From positions 1 through 33,836 of the forward strand of contig JAFQAU010000291.1 of the NCBI GenBank assembly GCA_017399885.1: a DNA stretch of 33,836 nt, read 5' to 3'. Source of the stretch: Lachnospiraceae bacterium. GTDB lineage: Bacteria; Bacillota; Clostridia; Lachnospirales; Lachnospiraceae. The notes beneath the pieces are model-generated. The model did no database searches. It was not told where the DNA came from and saw nothing but the letters and a program-made list of their open reading frames with translations. A program made the position numbers and the translations under genes. Shown here one piece after another: positions 8,618 through 18,557 of this stretch (within the stretch, counting starts at the first letter, position 1; the number at the start of each line of letters is the position of its first letter).

Positions 8618-9439
8618 ATGAAGTATAAAACTTTGTTACTAGGAGAAAACAATGCTATTATTGATGACTTCTTTTTTCAAATGACAGATGATTTTGAGAT
8701 TATGACAACATCAAATCGTAACGATGACATAATAAACCATTTAGAAGTTTTTGAACCGGATATTTTGATATATTGTATTAATGCAGATTCTAAGAAGGAT
8801 TTTAATAGAGTGTATTTTCTAAAAGAAAAGTTGAGGAAGAAAGGGATATTTTTTGCTGTCATTGGGGCAAAAGATATTTGTAAGGAGTTTGAGAAAGTTG
8901 CATTTGATACAGCCGATATTATGTTAGAAACCCCTTTACAGTCTACTACAATAGTGCAAAAAATACGTGCATTTGTTGCAAAAAAGAAAAGTGAGGAAAT
9001 GGCGAGAGAAGAGGAAGAAAGGGTAGCAAAAGCAAAGGAGCAGGAGGAACAGGAGAGTACTAGTGAGGCAAAGAAAAAACATATTTTAGTTATTGATGAC
9101 GATCCTATGATGCTTAAATTGGTAAATGAACAGCTTCATGAAAGATATAATGTAGCAACAGCTATTTCGGGAAAACTTGCATTGACTTTTTTAGAAAAGA
9201 AACACACAGATTTGATTTTATTAGATTATGAAATGCCTATAATGAATGGGGCAGAAGTATTGAAAAAGCTACGGGAGAATACTGATACTAAGGATATACC
9301 GGTGGTATTTTTAACAGGTGTATCTAATCGTAGTACAATTCAAGAGGTACTTGCAATGAAACCACAAGGGTATTTATTAAAGCCTATTGATAGTGAAAAT
9401 TTATTTAAGGTTATTATGGATGTTTTAGGAAAAAAATAG
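8618..9439 (+). CDS. Response regulator: pseudo-receiver, coiled coil, receiver
   Basis: 273 residues. The C-terminal half (about 153-273) is a complete receiver: Asp160-162 acidic cluster, phospho-acceptor Asp203 in LLDYEMP, Thr233 in FLTG and Lys255 in LLKP. The N-terminal 1-120 has the layout of a receiver but LLGENN replaces the acidic pocket and no KP is seen, so I read it as a non-phosphorylated pseudo-receiver. A charged Glu/Ala/Lys linker (about 123-152), probably a coiled coil, joins them. There is no DNA-binding or enzymatic output domain. The start is supported by GGGGGAAAGGA eight bases upstream. It leads the operon with the two hybrid kinases, which are its likely phosphate sources. 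Confidence 0.9.
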   Translation: MKYKTLLLGENNAIIDDFFFQMTDDFEIMTTSNRNDDIINHLEVFEPDILIYCINADSKKDFNRVYFLKEKLRKKGIFFAVIGAKDICKEFEKVAFDTADIMLETPLQSTTIVQKIRAFVAKKKSEEMAREEEERVAKAKEQEEQESTSEAKKKHILVIDDDPMMLKLVNEQLHERYNVATAISGKLALTFLEKKHTDLILLDYEMPIMNGAEVLKKLRENTDTKDIPVVFLTGVSNRSTIQEVLAMKPQGYLLKPIDSENLFKVIMDVLGKK

Positions 9440-9453
9440 ATTATTATTTGTGC

Positions 9454-9482
9454 TTCAGCCAATCACATGTTGATTGGCTGAA
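9454..9482. repeat. Perfect hairpin TTCAGCCAATCA / TGATTGGCTGAA
   Basis: 12-bp perfect stem (9454-9465 with 9471-9482) and loop CATGT, between the response regulator and the PocR kinase. It shares TTCAGCC/GGCTGAA with the dispersed repeat family. No T-run follows, so it is more likely an mRNA stem or repeat copy than a terminator. Confidence 0.7.
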
Positions 9483-9529
9483 CGTAAATATATCATTATT
9501 AAGGTGATTGGAAATATGAGAGGTGGGGG

Positions 9530-12241
9530 ATGAGTATGGATGATAAATATAAGAATATCGAAGAAGAAGAAGGATTGTATCTGACAGATTTGATTGATGT
9601 AGAAACTTTGCAAAGTATCCAAGATGCGTTTTCTCATATGGTTGGAATTGCTGCCATGACTACGGATGCATGTGGCAGACCAGTTACCAAAGGGTCAAAT
9701 TTTTCGGAATTTTGCAGTAAATATAACAGAGGAACCGAAATTGGTGGTGAACGTTGCAGAAGGTGTGGAAGACAAGGAGCAGAGGAAGCATTGCACCAAG
9801 GAAAATCGAATGTTTATGAATGTCATGCCGGACTGTTTGATTTTGCTGCCCCTATTATGGCTGATGGCAAGATGGTAGGATGTTTTGTTGGGGGACAGGC
9901 ACTAGCCAAGGAACCGGAGCCGGAAAAGTTTTATAAAATTGCGGGGGAATTAGGTGTAGACCCGCAAGCGTATTATGAAGCAGCAAAGAAAGTTACCATT
10001 ATTCCTAAGGAAGAACTTGATAAGGCAGCAGAGTTTTTGTATGCCATAGCAAATATTTTATCAACAATGGCATATAGTAAATATCTTACATATGAAGCGA
10101 TCAAGGAAATTAAGAAAGTATCAGATATGAAATCAGATTTTCTTGCGAATATGAGTCATGAAATTAGAACACCAATGAATGCGGTAATTGGTATGGCAGA
10201 AATGGCATTGCGGGAGGAGCTTACTCCTGCTGCAAGAGAATATATTTGTCAGATTAAGTCATCAGGACAGACCTTGCTAACAATCATTAATGATATTCTG
10301 GATTTTTCAAAGATTGAATCCGGGAAGATGGATATTATTGAAGACGAATATGAGACAATTTCAACATTGCACGATGTAGTTGGAATTGCAGCCACAAGAT
10401 TAAAAGATAAGAAAGTGGAGCTTATTGTAGATGTAGTTCCGGATCTTCCTGAAAAATTATACGGTGATATTGCAAGAAATAAGCAGATATTGGTTAATTT
10501 GGCAAATAATGCAACCAAGTTTACCAATAGTGGTTATGTTGCCATTCGGGTAAGATATGAAAAAATTAGTGAGGATACAATAGAATTAAAAGTAGCAGTA
10601 GAAGATACAGGTATTGGTATCAAGGAAAAGGAGTTAAATCAATTATTTGAATCCTTTTATCAGGCTGATAGCAAGAGAAATCGTAATATAGAAGGAACAG
10701 GATTAGGGCTTGCAATAACAAGAAATTTATTAAAGATGATGAATGGGAATATACATGTAGAAAGTGCTTATAATAAAGGTAGCACTTTTTCCTATAGCAT
10801 TCCGCAAAAAATCGTAGAATCAAGGTCTGGCATCCAGATAGAACAGCCAGAGAAATATCACATTTTGAGTGTGGGAATAGAGACCGTAGTACAACAACAG
10901 ATTGAAATAGACGCAAAGCGTTTAGGTATCTCCTATGAACATTTCTCTAAGGTTGATGATATAAACTTAGAGATGGTTGATGAAAATACATATTTGTTAA
11001 TAGAGCAGGCTTATTTTTCTCCAAATGTGGAAAAATTTGTACGTAGCACGCCACAACTTACTACTGTTTTGATGGCTGACTTCTTTTCAATGGTAGAAAG
11101 TGATATTCCAAATTTGCGAATATTAAAGAAGCCGGTATATGTTTTGAGCTTAGTACAGCTGTTAAAAAATAAAGAGACAGTAGTAGAATTAAATGTACAA
11201 AAGGAAGGTAGCTTTGAATTTACAGCACCAAGTGCGAAAATATTGATAGTTGATGATAATCCTGTAAACTTAGTGGTAGCAGAAGGTCTGCTAGAGCCTT
11301 TAAAGATGCAGGTAGAAACTGCAAATAGTGGATTAGAAGCAATTGATAAAATATCATCGGATTATTACGACCTTATTTTGATGGATCATATGATGCCGGA
11401 ATTAGATGGAGTAGATACTGCGCATATTATTCGTCGATTTCATAGGGAGTACGAGAAGGTTCCTATCATTATGTTAACCGCCAATGCGGTAGATGGGACA
11501 AAGCAGATGTTTTTGAATGAAGGATTGAATGATTTTGTACCAAAACCAATTGAGATGAAAGTACTTGTGGCAGCAATTGCTCGTTGGCTTCCAAGTACGA
11601 AGATTCAGAAGAAGGATGTTTTTTGTACAAATTCAGAGAATATAAAGGAGGATACAATAGTTATTGGGGATTTAGATGTTCAAACAGCTATAAAAAGATT
11701 GGGAAGTGAGAAGCTTTATTGGACAGTACTAAAAAATTACTATAAGTCTATTGATAAGAAATCTAAAACTATACAAAGTGCTTGGGAGCAAGGTAATTGG
11801 GCACAGTATACAACAGAGGTTCATGCATTAAAGAGTACATCGAAACAAATTGGGGCTGACGCGTTAGCAGAATTAGCCCAAAAGCTTGAATTTGCTGGCA
11901 AGGAGGGAGATCTAGAAACTATAAAGGAAGAGACTTCCAATTTGTTAGAGCAGTATTTAAAATATTCCGTTGTTTTAGAACCATATTTCCCAGAAGAAGA
12001 AAAAGTAGAAGAACATAAGGAAATGATTGAAAAAGAATTGTTAATAGAGAGTATTTTAAGTATGGAGCAAGCCATAGAGAGTTTAGATATGACTCAGATG
12101 GAAGAAATATTAGAGAATATAGGGCGATTTCAAATGTGTAAAAAAGATGAAGAATATGTTCATCAATTAAATATAGCAGTGGAAGAGTATGACGCATATG
12201 CATGTGAACATATTTTAAATGCGTGGAAAAAAGATGTCTAA
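9530..12241 (+). CDS. PocR-domain hybrid histidine kinase (PocR-HisKA-HATPase-pseudoREC-REC-Hpt)
   Basis: 903 residues, no membrane segment, so a cytoplasmic sensor. Domains: PocR ligand-binding domain (about 17-190) with Cys62, Cys76, Cys79 and Cys98; HisKA with His210 in MSHEIRTPMN; HATPase_c with an N-box, DTGIGI and GTGLGL; a receiver-like segment without acceptor Asp (about 440-560) that keeps a KKP; a true receiver with VDDNPVN and acceptor Asp near 618 in LMDHMMPELDG; Hpt with His765 in HALKST; then about 80 helical residues. The phosphate can therefore run His-Asp-His in one chain. The start may be ATG 9536 instead, which is nine rather than three bases from AGGTGG. It lies 27 bases before its paralogue. 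Confidence 0.93.
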   Translation: MSMDDKYKNIEEEEGLYLTDLIDVETLQSIQDAFSHMVGIAAMTTDACGRPVTKGSNFSEFCSKYNRGTEIGGERCRRCGRQGAEEALHQGKSNVYECHAGLFDFAAPIMADGKMVGCFVGGQALAKEPEPEKFYKIAGELGVDPQAYYEAAKKVTIIPKEELDKAAEFLYAIANILSTMAYSKYLTYEAIKEIKKVSDMKSDFLANMSHEIRTPMNAVIGMAEMALREELTPAAREYICQIKSSGQTLLTIINDILDFSKIESGKMDIIEDEYETISTLHDVVGIAATRLKDKKVELIVDVVPDLPEKLYGDIARNKQILVNLANNATKFTNSGYVAIRVRYEKISEDTIELKVAVEDTGIGIKEKELNQLFESFYQADSKRNRNIEGTGLGLAITRNLLKMMNGNIHVESAYNKGSTFSYSIPQKIVESRSGIQIEQPEKYHILSVGIETVVQQQIEIDAKRLGISYEHFSKVDDINLEMVDENTYLLIEQAYFSPNVEKFVRSTPQLTTVLMADFFSMVESDIPNLRILKKPVYVLSLVQLLKNKETVVELNVQKEGSFEFTAPSAKILIVDDNPVNLVVAEGLLEPLKMQVETANSGLEAIDKISSDYYDLILMDHMMPELDGVDTAHIIRRFHREYEKVPIIMLTANAVDGTKQMFLNEGLNDFVPKPIEMKVLVAAIARWLPSTKIQKKDVFCTNSENIKEDTIVIGDLDVQTAIKRLGSEKLYWTVLKNYYKSIDKKSKTIQSAWEQGNWAQYTTEVHALKSTSKQIGADALAELAQKLEFAGKEGDLETIKEETSNLLEQYLKYSVVLEPYFPEEEKVEEHKEMIEKELLIESILSMEQAIESLDMTQMEEILENIGRFQMCKKDEEYVHQLNIAVEEYDAYACEHILNAWKKDV

Positions 12242-12268
12242 ATAGACGAAAATACAGGGGGGACGTAT

Positions 12269-15200
12269 ATGGAGGAAAAAAGAGAACACCCGTTTCGTGA
12301 ATGCGTAAATATGGTGGAAAGACCATTTGATTTTGGGTATAAAAATAATGTTTTAATTGTAAAGCATAATAATGCATTTTTTAAAAGAGGAGACGAAATA
12401 AAGGAGTTAGGTGCATATCATTCCTATAGTAAATCTCATATTAAAAAACCATACGAACCTTTTTTGGATATTATAAAAGACTATGTGGTGGAGAAAATGA
12501 AACATAGTAGAGATTTTTCTTTGGATGAATTTTTTGATAAAGGAAAGGTATATCCACTACACAGAAAGATTTTAAGAGCATATTTTTTTGAAGGAGTATG
12601 TGAAAGACAGGAAGAATTAATTCTTGGAGAATACAAATATGAGAAAGAAAAAATGGAAAAGGCAATCTTAAACATGTATTCAGAAATTGCCAAAGAAAGA
12701 GAAGGTTGTCTTATTTTAGATGAGATCAATATGGGTAGCATTTTTGTAATTGAGTTACTTGAAGAAATTTCTAAAAATCCAGAGTATTTTCATATAAAAA
12801 TTATAGGAATTTTAAATGATACGGGAGAAGAGCTACCATTTGTAAGTGATAGTTTAAAGCAATTTGTTCAAAGATGTGAAGAAGAAGCTTTGGTATATCA
12901 TTGGCTTTTTGATGAAGAAAAAGAGATGTTAAATCAGTCAGAAGAAAAGGAAGCAGATATTTTTGAATATATAATAAATATAAAAAATATGTGTGTTTTG
13001 TTGGAAGCAGAGCCTGCGTTATATTTTGCAAAGCTTTTGTTAGAGCGAATAGAAAAAGAAAAAAACAATTTGGATGCCGTATGTAAATTGGAATTACTTA
13101 AAACAATTTGCCAAATTAGTATGGTACATGAAGAATTTGTATATGCATTATATATATGTAATCAGATGGAAAAGCTTCAGGAGGAAGAGAATAATTTTTC
13201 CTATGAAACAAAATTTGAAATTAATATATTAAAAAGTTTAGTATATCTGCATAGTGGAAATACTGCACAGGTAGAAGCCGGCATATTGGCTTGCAAGCAG
13301 CTGTTGGTAGGAAAAAAAGATGATATGCGGTTATTTAGAATAGAGCTGCTTGAAAATATGGTAAAGTATAATGGTTGGAGAAATTTATGGATCTCTGAGA
13401 AAGATACAGATGTATCTGAAAATTTGATTGAAAAGTGTTTAAAATATGATTATATCAATCATTTGGCTCATATTTATATTTATTCCTTCGGAAGTGATTA
13501 TCATATATTTTCTAAAATAGAGGGATTAGAGGAACGTTTGCCGGAATTTTATGAAGGTATTGCCTTAGGGGAACGTTTGAGAAATGAACAATTTTTAATG
13601 GAAGCATACCGAAAAAATATTATGCTTGCGTCCTTGCATGGATATTTTCATGTTAGTATATATTTTTATCAGAAAAGCTTGGAGGTTGTAAAGAAGAGTA
13701 ATAATGAAATAGAAGAGGCAGGAATTTACAATGGACTTGGCTATAGTAATTGTGGAATAGAGAGTTATAAAAAAGCAAATGACTATTATAATAAAGCGTT
13801 GATTATATATTATAAATATCAACTAACAGATGAAATAGTAGAAACACTTTATAACCTTGGAATTAATGCAATGTTGGCGGGAGAGTATAAAAATGCAGGT
13901 CGCTATTTGATGGAAGCAGATAGTATTCTTACAGTGTTAAAGAAAAGCACCATGAAAACCTGTGATATATCTAAGCTGTATGGATTGATTGCATTAGTAA
14001 GTTTTCGACAAGGGGCGTCATATCATAATCGTTTATATTTAAACAAAGCCAAACAATATTTAGGACATATTTTGGGAAAAGAGGAAGAAGAGAAAATATA
14101 CATTGCAGATGATAGTATGTTTTTACAATATTTTGTTAGTGGATTAATAAAACAACAGGAAAAAAAATACAAGGAAGCTTTGGAATACTTTAAAAAAGCG
14201 GAATTTTATATGAGGCGTTCTACAGGAAGTATGTTTTTTAATTATCCGGAATTTATTTTTGATTTTTATCAATTACTAATACAGTTAGGAAGAGAAAAAG
14301 AAGCGGAAAGTTCTATGGATGAGTTTAGACAATTCTGTGAAAGGAATCAATATTTTTACCGTTTGCATAAGATTAGTGAATTTCTAGGCGCAATTGAACA
14401 AACCAATAAAGCAAAGGTTCCGCAGATGATATTAGAAAGAATTTCTCTAGAGGATATATCCAGACTGATAAAAACAAAGTCCGTTGAAAAAGAAAAGCAG
14501 TCACTAGTAAACACCATTCGATTTTTTAGTACAATTCAAAAAATTACCAATCATATGACTAGAAGCGTAAAAGAAGAGGTTGCAGATATGGTACCTTTAT
14601 TTAAAAGTAATTTTGCTATTGATGCGGTGTTTTTGATACGATGTACGCAAAATGAGAATGAAGTGATTTATAGTGATTTAAGAAGTGAAATCTCTAAGGA
14701 AAAAATAGAGTTTATTGTGGATTATTTTAAAACAACGCAGGAAGGATTTGTTGTATCCCAGGAAGAAATGTTACACAATAAGTATAGAAAAGTACTTTCT
14801 TGTTTTGATGCCAGTCCTATACTATCATTTGTTGCTGTTCCCATATTTGAGAATGAGCAGTTATATAGTATATTTATTGCATATATCGAAATAAAAAATA
14901 AGTGGACATTTTCAAAGGAAAGAAGTATCTTAGAAGAAAGAGATTTGGAGATTTTTACATATATATTTCAAAAAATTTCTGATGCCATAGCAAAATTAGA
15001 GGTAAAAAATCAGTTAATAGAAGCAAATGATACAATGAAGGAACAAATGCAACATGTTCTGGAGTTGAAAAACGAAGCGGAGGTTGCCAATGTATCTAAG
15101 TCTAATTTTTTGGCTAATATGAGCCATGAGATTAGAACTCCTATGAATGCTATTATAGGTATGGCTGAAATTTCACTGCAAGGTGAGTTGGGAAAGGAAC

Positions 15201-17209
15201 AGCGGGAAAATATTGAACAAATTCATTCTTCTGGGAAAACTCTATTGTCTATTATTAATGATATCTTGGATTTTTCTAAAATAGAGTCAGGAAAGATGGA
15301 TATTAATGTTGAAAAATATCAAACCATGTCATTAATTCGAGACATTGTGAATATTATTAATGCTCGTATTGGAAATAAGAACTTGGAATTTGTTGTTGAT
15401 GTTGCCCCGGATATCCCTTACGAATTGTTGGGAGATAGTATACGCATTAAGCAAATTATTATCAATTTGGTTAACAATGCGGTAAAGTTTACAAAACAAG
15501 GGATGGTAAAATTAAAACTTGCGTATGAATACATTGATGATGAGCAAATACAATTAAAGATTTTTGTAAAAGATACAGGAATAGGAATAAAAAAACATGA
15601 CATAGGAAAGTTATTCCAGGCATTCCAACAAGTGGATAGTAAAAGAAACCGCAACATTGAAGGAACAGGATTGGGTCTTGCTATTACAAAACAATTGTTA
15701 ACATTAATGGGTGGAGAAATAAGCGTAAAAAGTGAATATGGACAAGGTACTTGCTTTTTATGCTGTCTACCACAAAAAATTGTCACAAAGAAAGAGACTT
15801 CAATTATTTCTGATGTGAATCATATAAAGGTTGGAGTGTATATTGATAATTTTTACACTAAGAAACAGCTTGAATATGATGTGAAAAGATTTGGAATAAG
15901 CTATGAAGAGGCTTTGTCAGAGGATAGTTTATTTGAATTGATAAATGGTCATATTAATTACATCTTTATCGAAGAAAAGTTGTGTTCAAAAAAGATTCTT
16001 GAAATGCTGGAAAAATCACCGGATGTTAAAGGTGTATTATTAACGAGTTTTTATTTTACAGAAACCTATACACTTACTAATTTAATTGCAGTTAAGAAAC
16101 CATTGTGTTCATTAGAGCTAGAAAAGATATTCAATCGGGAGGATGTTTACGGAACAGATTTAGAAGATGAAGAAAGTGGTTTAGATTTTATTGCGCCAGA
16201 GGCGGAAATCCTTATTGTAGATGATAATTCCATTAATTTGAAAGTTGCAGATGGTTTACTAAAGCCATTGCAATTAAAAATTGATACAGCTAGTAGTGGA
16301 AAAGAAGCAATTGACAAGATATCAGAGAAGAAATATGATATAGTGTTTATGGATCATATGATGCCTGAGTTAGATGGTGTGGAAACTACACATATTATTA
16401 GGCGTTTCCATGAGGAGTATAACGAAGTACCCATTATTGCCCTTACTGCCAATGCGGTATCAGGAACTAGGGAAATGTTTCTTAGTGAAGGAATGAATGA
16501 TTTTGTTGCAAAGCCAATTGAATTTAAGATAATCACATCAAAAATAAGAAATTGGCTACCATCGGAAAAGATTAAAAAAGTGCAAAAAATTGAGAAAACA
16601 CAGGAGAAAAGAAGTAGTAGTCAGCTTCGAATTGAAGGATTGGATACAGAGTATGCATTAAATCTTGTAGGTGGAGAAAAACTATATTGGATTGTGCTAA
16701 GGGAATATTACCAGGCAATAAAAAAGAAAATGGAAATCATAAGTAAATACGAACAAATGGAAGATTGGAAAGCCTATACGGTAGAAGTACATGCCCTAAA
16801 GAGTGCATCTAGGCAGATTGGTGCATTGGAATTAGCGGAAGAGGCAGAGCGAATGGAAAAGGCTGGAAAAGAAATAAATGCAGAGCTGATTCATAAATGT
16901 ACCCCTGGATTATTAATAAAGTATGAAAGCTATCAGAAAATACTAGCACCATATTTTGAGCAGGAAAAAGACAAGGATATAGAAAAGATGATGATTACCT
17001 CAGAAAAACTAAAAGAGCTATTTGAAGAATTGCGTGAAGCGTTGGATTCTTTGGATATGGATGGTATGGAAAAGGTTATGAAAAAGATGGAAGAATATGC
17101 ATATCCAGAGGAACAACAAATTTTATATGAGAAATTAAAAAATGCAATCGGAGAAATTGACTCAGAGACTAGTGAAGAGATTCTGCAATTATGGGAAAAA
17201 GATTTTTAA
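12269..17209 (+). CDS. TPR/GAF hybrid histidine kinase with P-loop-less N-terminal domain
   Basis: 1646 residues, cytoplasmic. Residues 1-230 resemble the ATPase-like N-terminus of large TPR regulators, with LILDE like a Walker B, but I find no Walker A loop. TPR-like helices follow (about 250-700; clearest at 485-560), then a GAF-like domain (about 745-900), a coiled coil, HisKA with His953, HATPase_c with DTGIGI and GTGLGL, a receiver-like segment without Asp but with KKP, a receiver with acceptor Asp1362, Hpt with His1508, and an 80-residue helical tail. From HisKA onward it matches the preceding kinase motif by motif, which suggests tandem duplication and sensor exchange. The ATG at 12269 is preceded by GGGGGGAC. 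yigZ follows after 29 bases. Confidence 0.92.
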   Translation: MEEKREHPFRECVNMVERPFDFGYKNNVLIVKHNNAFFKRGDEIKELGAYHSYSKSHIKKPYEPFLDIIKDYVVEKMKHSRDFSLDEFFDKGKVYPLHRKILRAYFFEGVCERQEELILGEYKYEKEKMEKAILNMYSEIAKEREGCLILDEINMGSIFVIELLEEISKNPEYFHIKIIGILNDTGEELPFVSDSLKQFVQRCEEEALVYHWLFDEEKEMLNQSEEKEADIFEYIINIKNMCVLLEAEPALYFAKLLLERIEKEKNNLDAVCKLELLKTICQISMVHEEFVYALYICNQMEKLQEEENNFSYETKFEINILKSLVYLHSGNTAQVEAGILACKQLLVGKKDDMRLFRIELLENMVKYNGWRNLWISEKDTDVSENLIEKCLKYDYINHLAHIYIYSFGSDYHIFSKIEGLEERLPEFYEGIALGERLRNEQFLMEAYRKNIMLASLHGYFHVSIYFYQKSLEVVKKSNNEIEEAGIYNGLGYSNCGIESYKKANDYYNKALIIYYKYQLTDEIVETLYNLGINAMLAGEYKNAGRYLMEADSILTVLKKSTMKTCDISKLYGLIALVSFRQGASYHNRLYLNKAKQYLGHILGKEEEEKIYIADDSMFLQYFVSGLIKQQEKKYKEALEYFKKAEFYMRRSTGSMFFNYPEFIFDFYQLLIQLGREKEAESSMDEFRQFCERNQYFYRLHKISEFLGAIEQTNKAKVPQMILERISLEDISRLIKTKSVEKEKQSLVNTIRFFSTIQKITNHMTRSVKEEVADMVPLFKSNFAIDAVFLIRCTQNENEVIYSDLRSEISKEKIEFIVDYFKTTQEGFVVSQEEMLHNKYRKVLSCFDASPILSFVAVPIFENEQLYSIFIAYIEIKNKWTFSKERSILEERDLEIFTYIFQKISDAIAKLEVKNQLIEANDTMKEQMQHVLELKNEAEVANVSKSNFLANMSHEIRTPMNAIIGMAEISLQGELGKEQRENIEQIHSSGKTLLSIINDILDFSKIESGKMDINVEKYQTMSLIRDIVNIINARIGNKNLEFVVDVAPDIPYELLGDSIRIKQIIINLVNNAVKFTKQGMVKLKLAYEYIDDEQIQLKIFVKDTGIGIKKHDIGKLFQAFQQVDSKRNRNIEGTGLGLAITKQLLTLMGGEISVKSEYGQGTCFLCCLPQKIVTKKETSIISDVNHIKVGVYIDNFYTKKQLEYDVKRFGISYEEALSEDSLFELINGHINYIFIEEKLCSKKILEMLEKSPDVKGVLLTSFYFTETYTLTNLIAVKKPLCSLELEKIFNREDVYGTDLEDEESGLDFIAPEAEILIVDDNSINLKVADGLLKPLQLKIDTASSGKEAIDKISEKKYDIVFMDHMMPELDGVETTHIIRRFHEEYNEVPIIALTANAVSGTREMFLSEGMNDFVAKPIEFKIITSKIRNWLPSEKIKKVQKIEKTQEKRSSSQLRIEGLDTEYALNLVGGEKLYWIVLREYYQAIKKKMEIISKYEQMEDWKAYTVEVHALKSASRQIGALELAEEAERMEKAGKEINAELIHKCTPGLLIKYESYQKILAPYFEQEKDKDIEKMMITSEKLKELFEELREALDSLDMDGMEKVMKKMEEYAYPEEQQILYEKLKNAIGEIDSETSEEILQLWEKDF

Positions 17210-17238
17210 GATAGAAAAAGGAGGAAAAACGAAAAGAA

Positions 17239-17904
17239 ATGCAAAATATGGAAAAAGCAATGTATAAAATTGTGTATACAGGTGCAACTGGGGAAATTGT
17301 AGAAAAAAAATCCAGATTTATAGCCCATGTATATCCAATATCTTCAGAAGAGGATGCATTACAACATATAGAAAGAATAAAAAAAGAATACTGGGATGCG
17401 AGACATAATTGTTTTGCGTACGTAATAGGACCTAATCAGGAATTACAACGTTTTAGTGATGATGGAGAACCATCAGGAACGGCAGGGAAACCTATTTTGG
17501 AAGTATTGCTTGGGGAAGATATACATAATGTTCTTGTTATTGTAACCAGATATTTTGGAGGTACATTGCTTGGAACAGGTGGGTTGGTGCGAGCATATTC
17601 CGGTGCAACAAAAATCGGATTGGAGGCTTGTGTAATTACAGAAAGGTGCGAAGGGAAAAAAGTTTCTGTCAAAACAGATTACAATGGATTGGGGAAATTG
17701 CATTATATTGTAGAGAAAATGCAAATTTCTATTCTAGATACTATATATACTGATTCGGTAGAGGTGATTTTAATTGTACCTGTCTGGCAGGAAAGGGAAT
17801 TAGAGAAAAAGATTACAGAGGCAACAGCGGGAAAAGCAAATTTAGAAACAATAGATGATGTTCAATTTATTAAATTGGGAAAAGAGGTCAAAGTAGTCTC
17901 TTAG
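17239..17904 (+). CDS. yigZ: YigZ/IMPACT family protein (UPF0029)
   Basis: 221 residues. The N-terminal domain holds the family signature: KKSRFIAHVYPI, ARHNCFAYVIG, FSDDGEPSGTAGKPIL and VIVTRYFGGTLLGTGGLVRAY. A C-terminal ferredoxin-like UPF0029 domain follows. Proteins of this family are related to eukaryotic IMPACT and are linked to translation; the bacterial reaction is not established. The gene starts 29 bases after the kinase and has no promoter that I can see, so it is probably the last gene of that transcript. The AAGGAGG at about 17218-17224 is somewhat far (14 bases) from ATG 17239; internal ATG codons at 17248 and 17260 are further still, so I kept 17239. Confidence 0.93.
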   Translation: MQNMEKAMYKIVYTGATGEIVEKKSRFIAHVYPISSEEDALQHIERIKKEYWDARHNCFAYVIGPNQELQRFSDDGEPSGTAGKPILEVLLGEDIHNVLVIVTRYFGGTLLGTGGLVRAYSGATKIGLEACVITERCEGKKVSVKTDYNGLGKLHYIVEKMQISILDTIYTDSVEVILIVPVWQERELEKKITEATAGKANLETIDDVQFIKLGKEVKVVS

Positions 17905-17927
17905 CAAAGATATGTGTTAGTTTGTAG

Positions 17928-17951
17928 CAGTTTAGCCATTTGGCTAAACTG
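17928..17951. repeat. GTAACAGTTCAGCC-family inverted repeat, perfect hairpin
   Basis: CAGTTTAGCCA (17928-17938) and TGGCTAAACTG (17941-17951) form a perfect 11-bp stem with two bases between. It lies 24 bases after the yigZ stop and could act as its transcript end, although only a weak T-rich stretch follows. Confidence 0.75.
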
Positions 17952-18036
17952 TTCCGTTTGTTGACCGGATATCAATGTAAAGGAAACTAGTGTGTTTACT
18001 TCCTAAGTGTATAGTAAGAACAAGGCTTTCTTAAAA

Positions 18037-18213
18037 CTAGATAAATTGATTTTGACCTTCTTCATAGCTATAGTCAATTTGTTTAAGTGTCTGTTCTAAC
18101 CAATTAGGTTCAATCCCTAAGCTTTTGCATAAATCATCAAGGCTAGCATAATGGTCTCTAAGTTGTGTATTAATATAGCTTAATAAAATTATAGGATCCT
18201 TTGGAAGTGACAT
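18037..18213 (-). CDS. DUF4250 domain-containing protein
   Basis: 58 residues, the usual size. It begins MSLPKDPIILLSYINTQLRD and ends YSYEEGQNQF, both typical of the DUF4250 family of small Firmicute proteins. The function is unknown; the middle (DDLCKSLGIEPNWLEQTL) looks like a small helical, HTH-like unit. I chose ATG 18213, directly after AAGGAGA at good spacing; the frame is open to 18249 but that extension has no ribosome binding site. It has its own strong promoter, and it converges on yigZ from the right. Confidence 0.88.
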   Translation of the reverse strand: MSLPKDPIILLSYINTQLRDHYASLDDLCKSLGIEPNWLEQTLKQIDYSYEEGQNQFI

Positions 18214-18247
18214 GATAATTCTCCTTTCAAATGAATAAATTAGTAGC

Positions 18248-18277
18248 ATTATATCATAGAACTAATTTTTTTGTCAA
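18248..18277 (-). promoter_or_regulatory. Predicted strong promoter for the DUF4250 gene
   Basis: Read on the minus strand, a perfect TTGACA (18277-18272) and a perfect TATAAT (18253-18248) are 18 bases apart. Transcription would begin about 30 bases before the ATG. Confidence 0.75.
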
Positions 18278-18306
18278 AGAATCAACATATGTAAGCATTT
18301 AAAGAG

Positions 18307-18499
18307 TGTAACAGTGTAACTGTTTACTGGCAAGCTTTACACTAGCTGTCAGGTTATACACCAAGAACTAAAATGTGCAGGATTTCAGCCCTATGTATTG
18401 AAAATGCATGTAAGATGGGCTGAAATCGTTACTGGACACGAGTAGTGAAATATACTTGTATTGAAACAGTGGCAATCACCCTGTTGCTTGCCACTGTTT
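18307..18499. repeat. Composite palindromic repeat, three stems
   Basis: Within the 344-base gap before rarA, three inverted repeats follow each other. AACAGT/ACTGTT spans 18310-18324. GATTTCAGCCC (18381-18391) pairs with GGGCTGAAATC (18417-18427) over 11 bases, perfect. AAACAGTGGCAA (18464-18475) pairs with TTGCCACTGTTT (18488-18499) over 12 bases, perfect. The TTCAGCC and GGCAA arms resemble other members of the dispersed family. The last stem is followed by TTTAAT, and rarA starts 59 bases further on. Confidence 0.65.
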
Positions 18500-18557
18500 T
18501 AATATCGTCACTAATGTATTTATTATTTTATTGGAAAGGGCAAGCATGGAGTAAAAG

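Noticed and set aside
9454..9482. Intrinsic terminator between the response regulator and the PocR kinase
   Set aside because: The stem is perfect but no T-run follows, and gene order suggests read-through.
11919..12377. 152-codon minus-strand ORF opposite the kinase junction
   Set aside because: Shadow of two well-supported plus-strand genes, with no family match or start signal.
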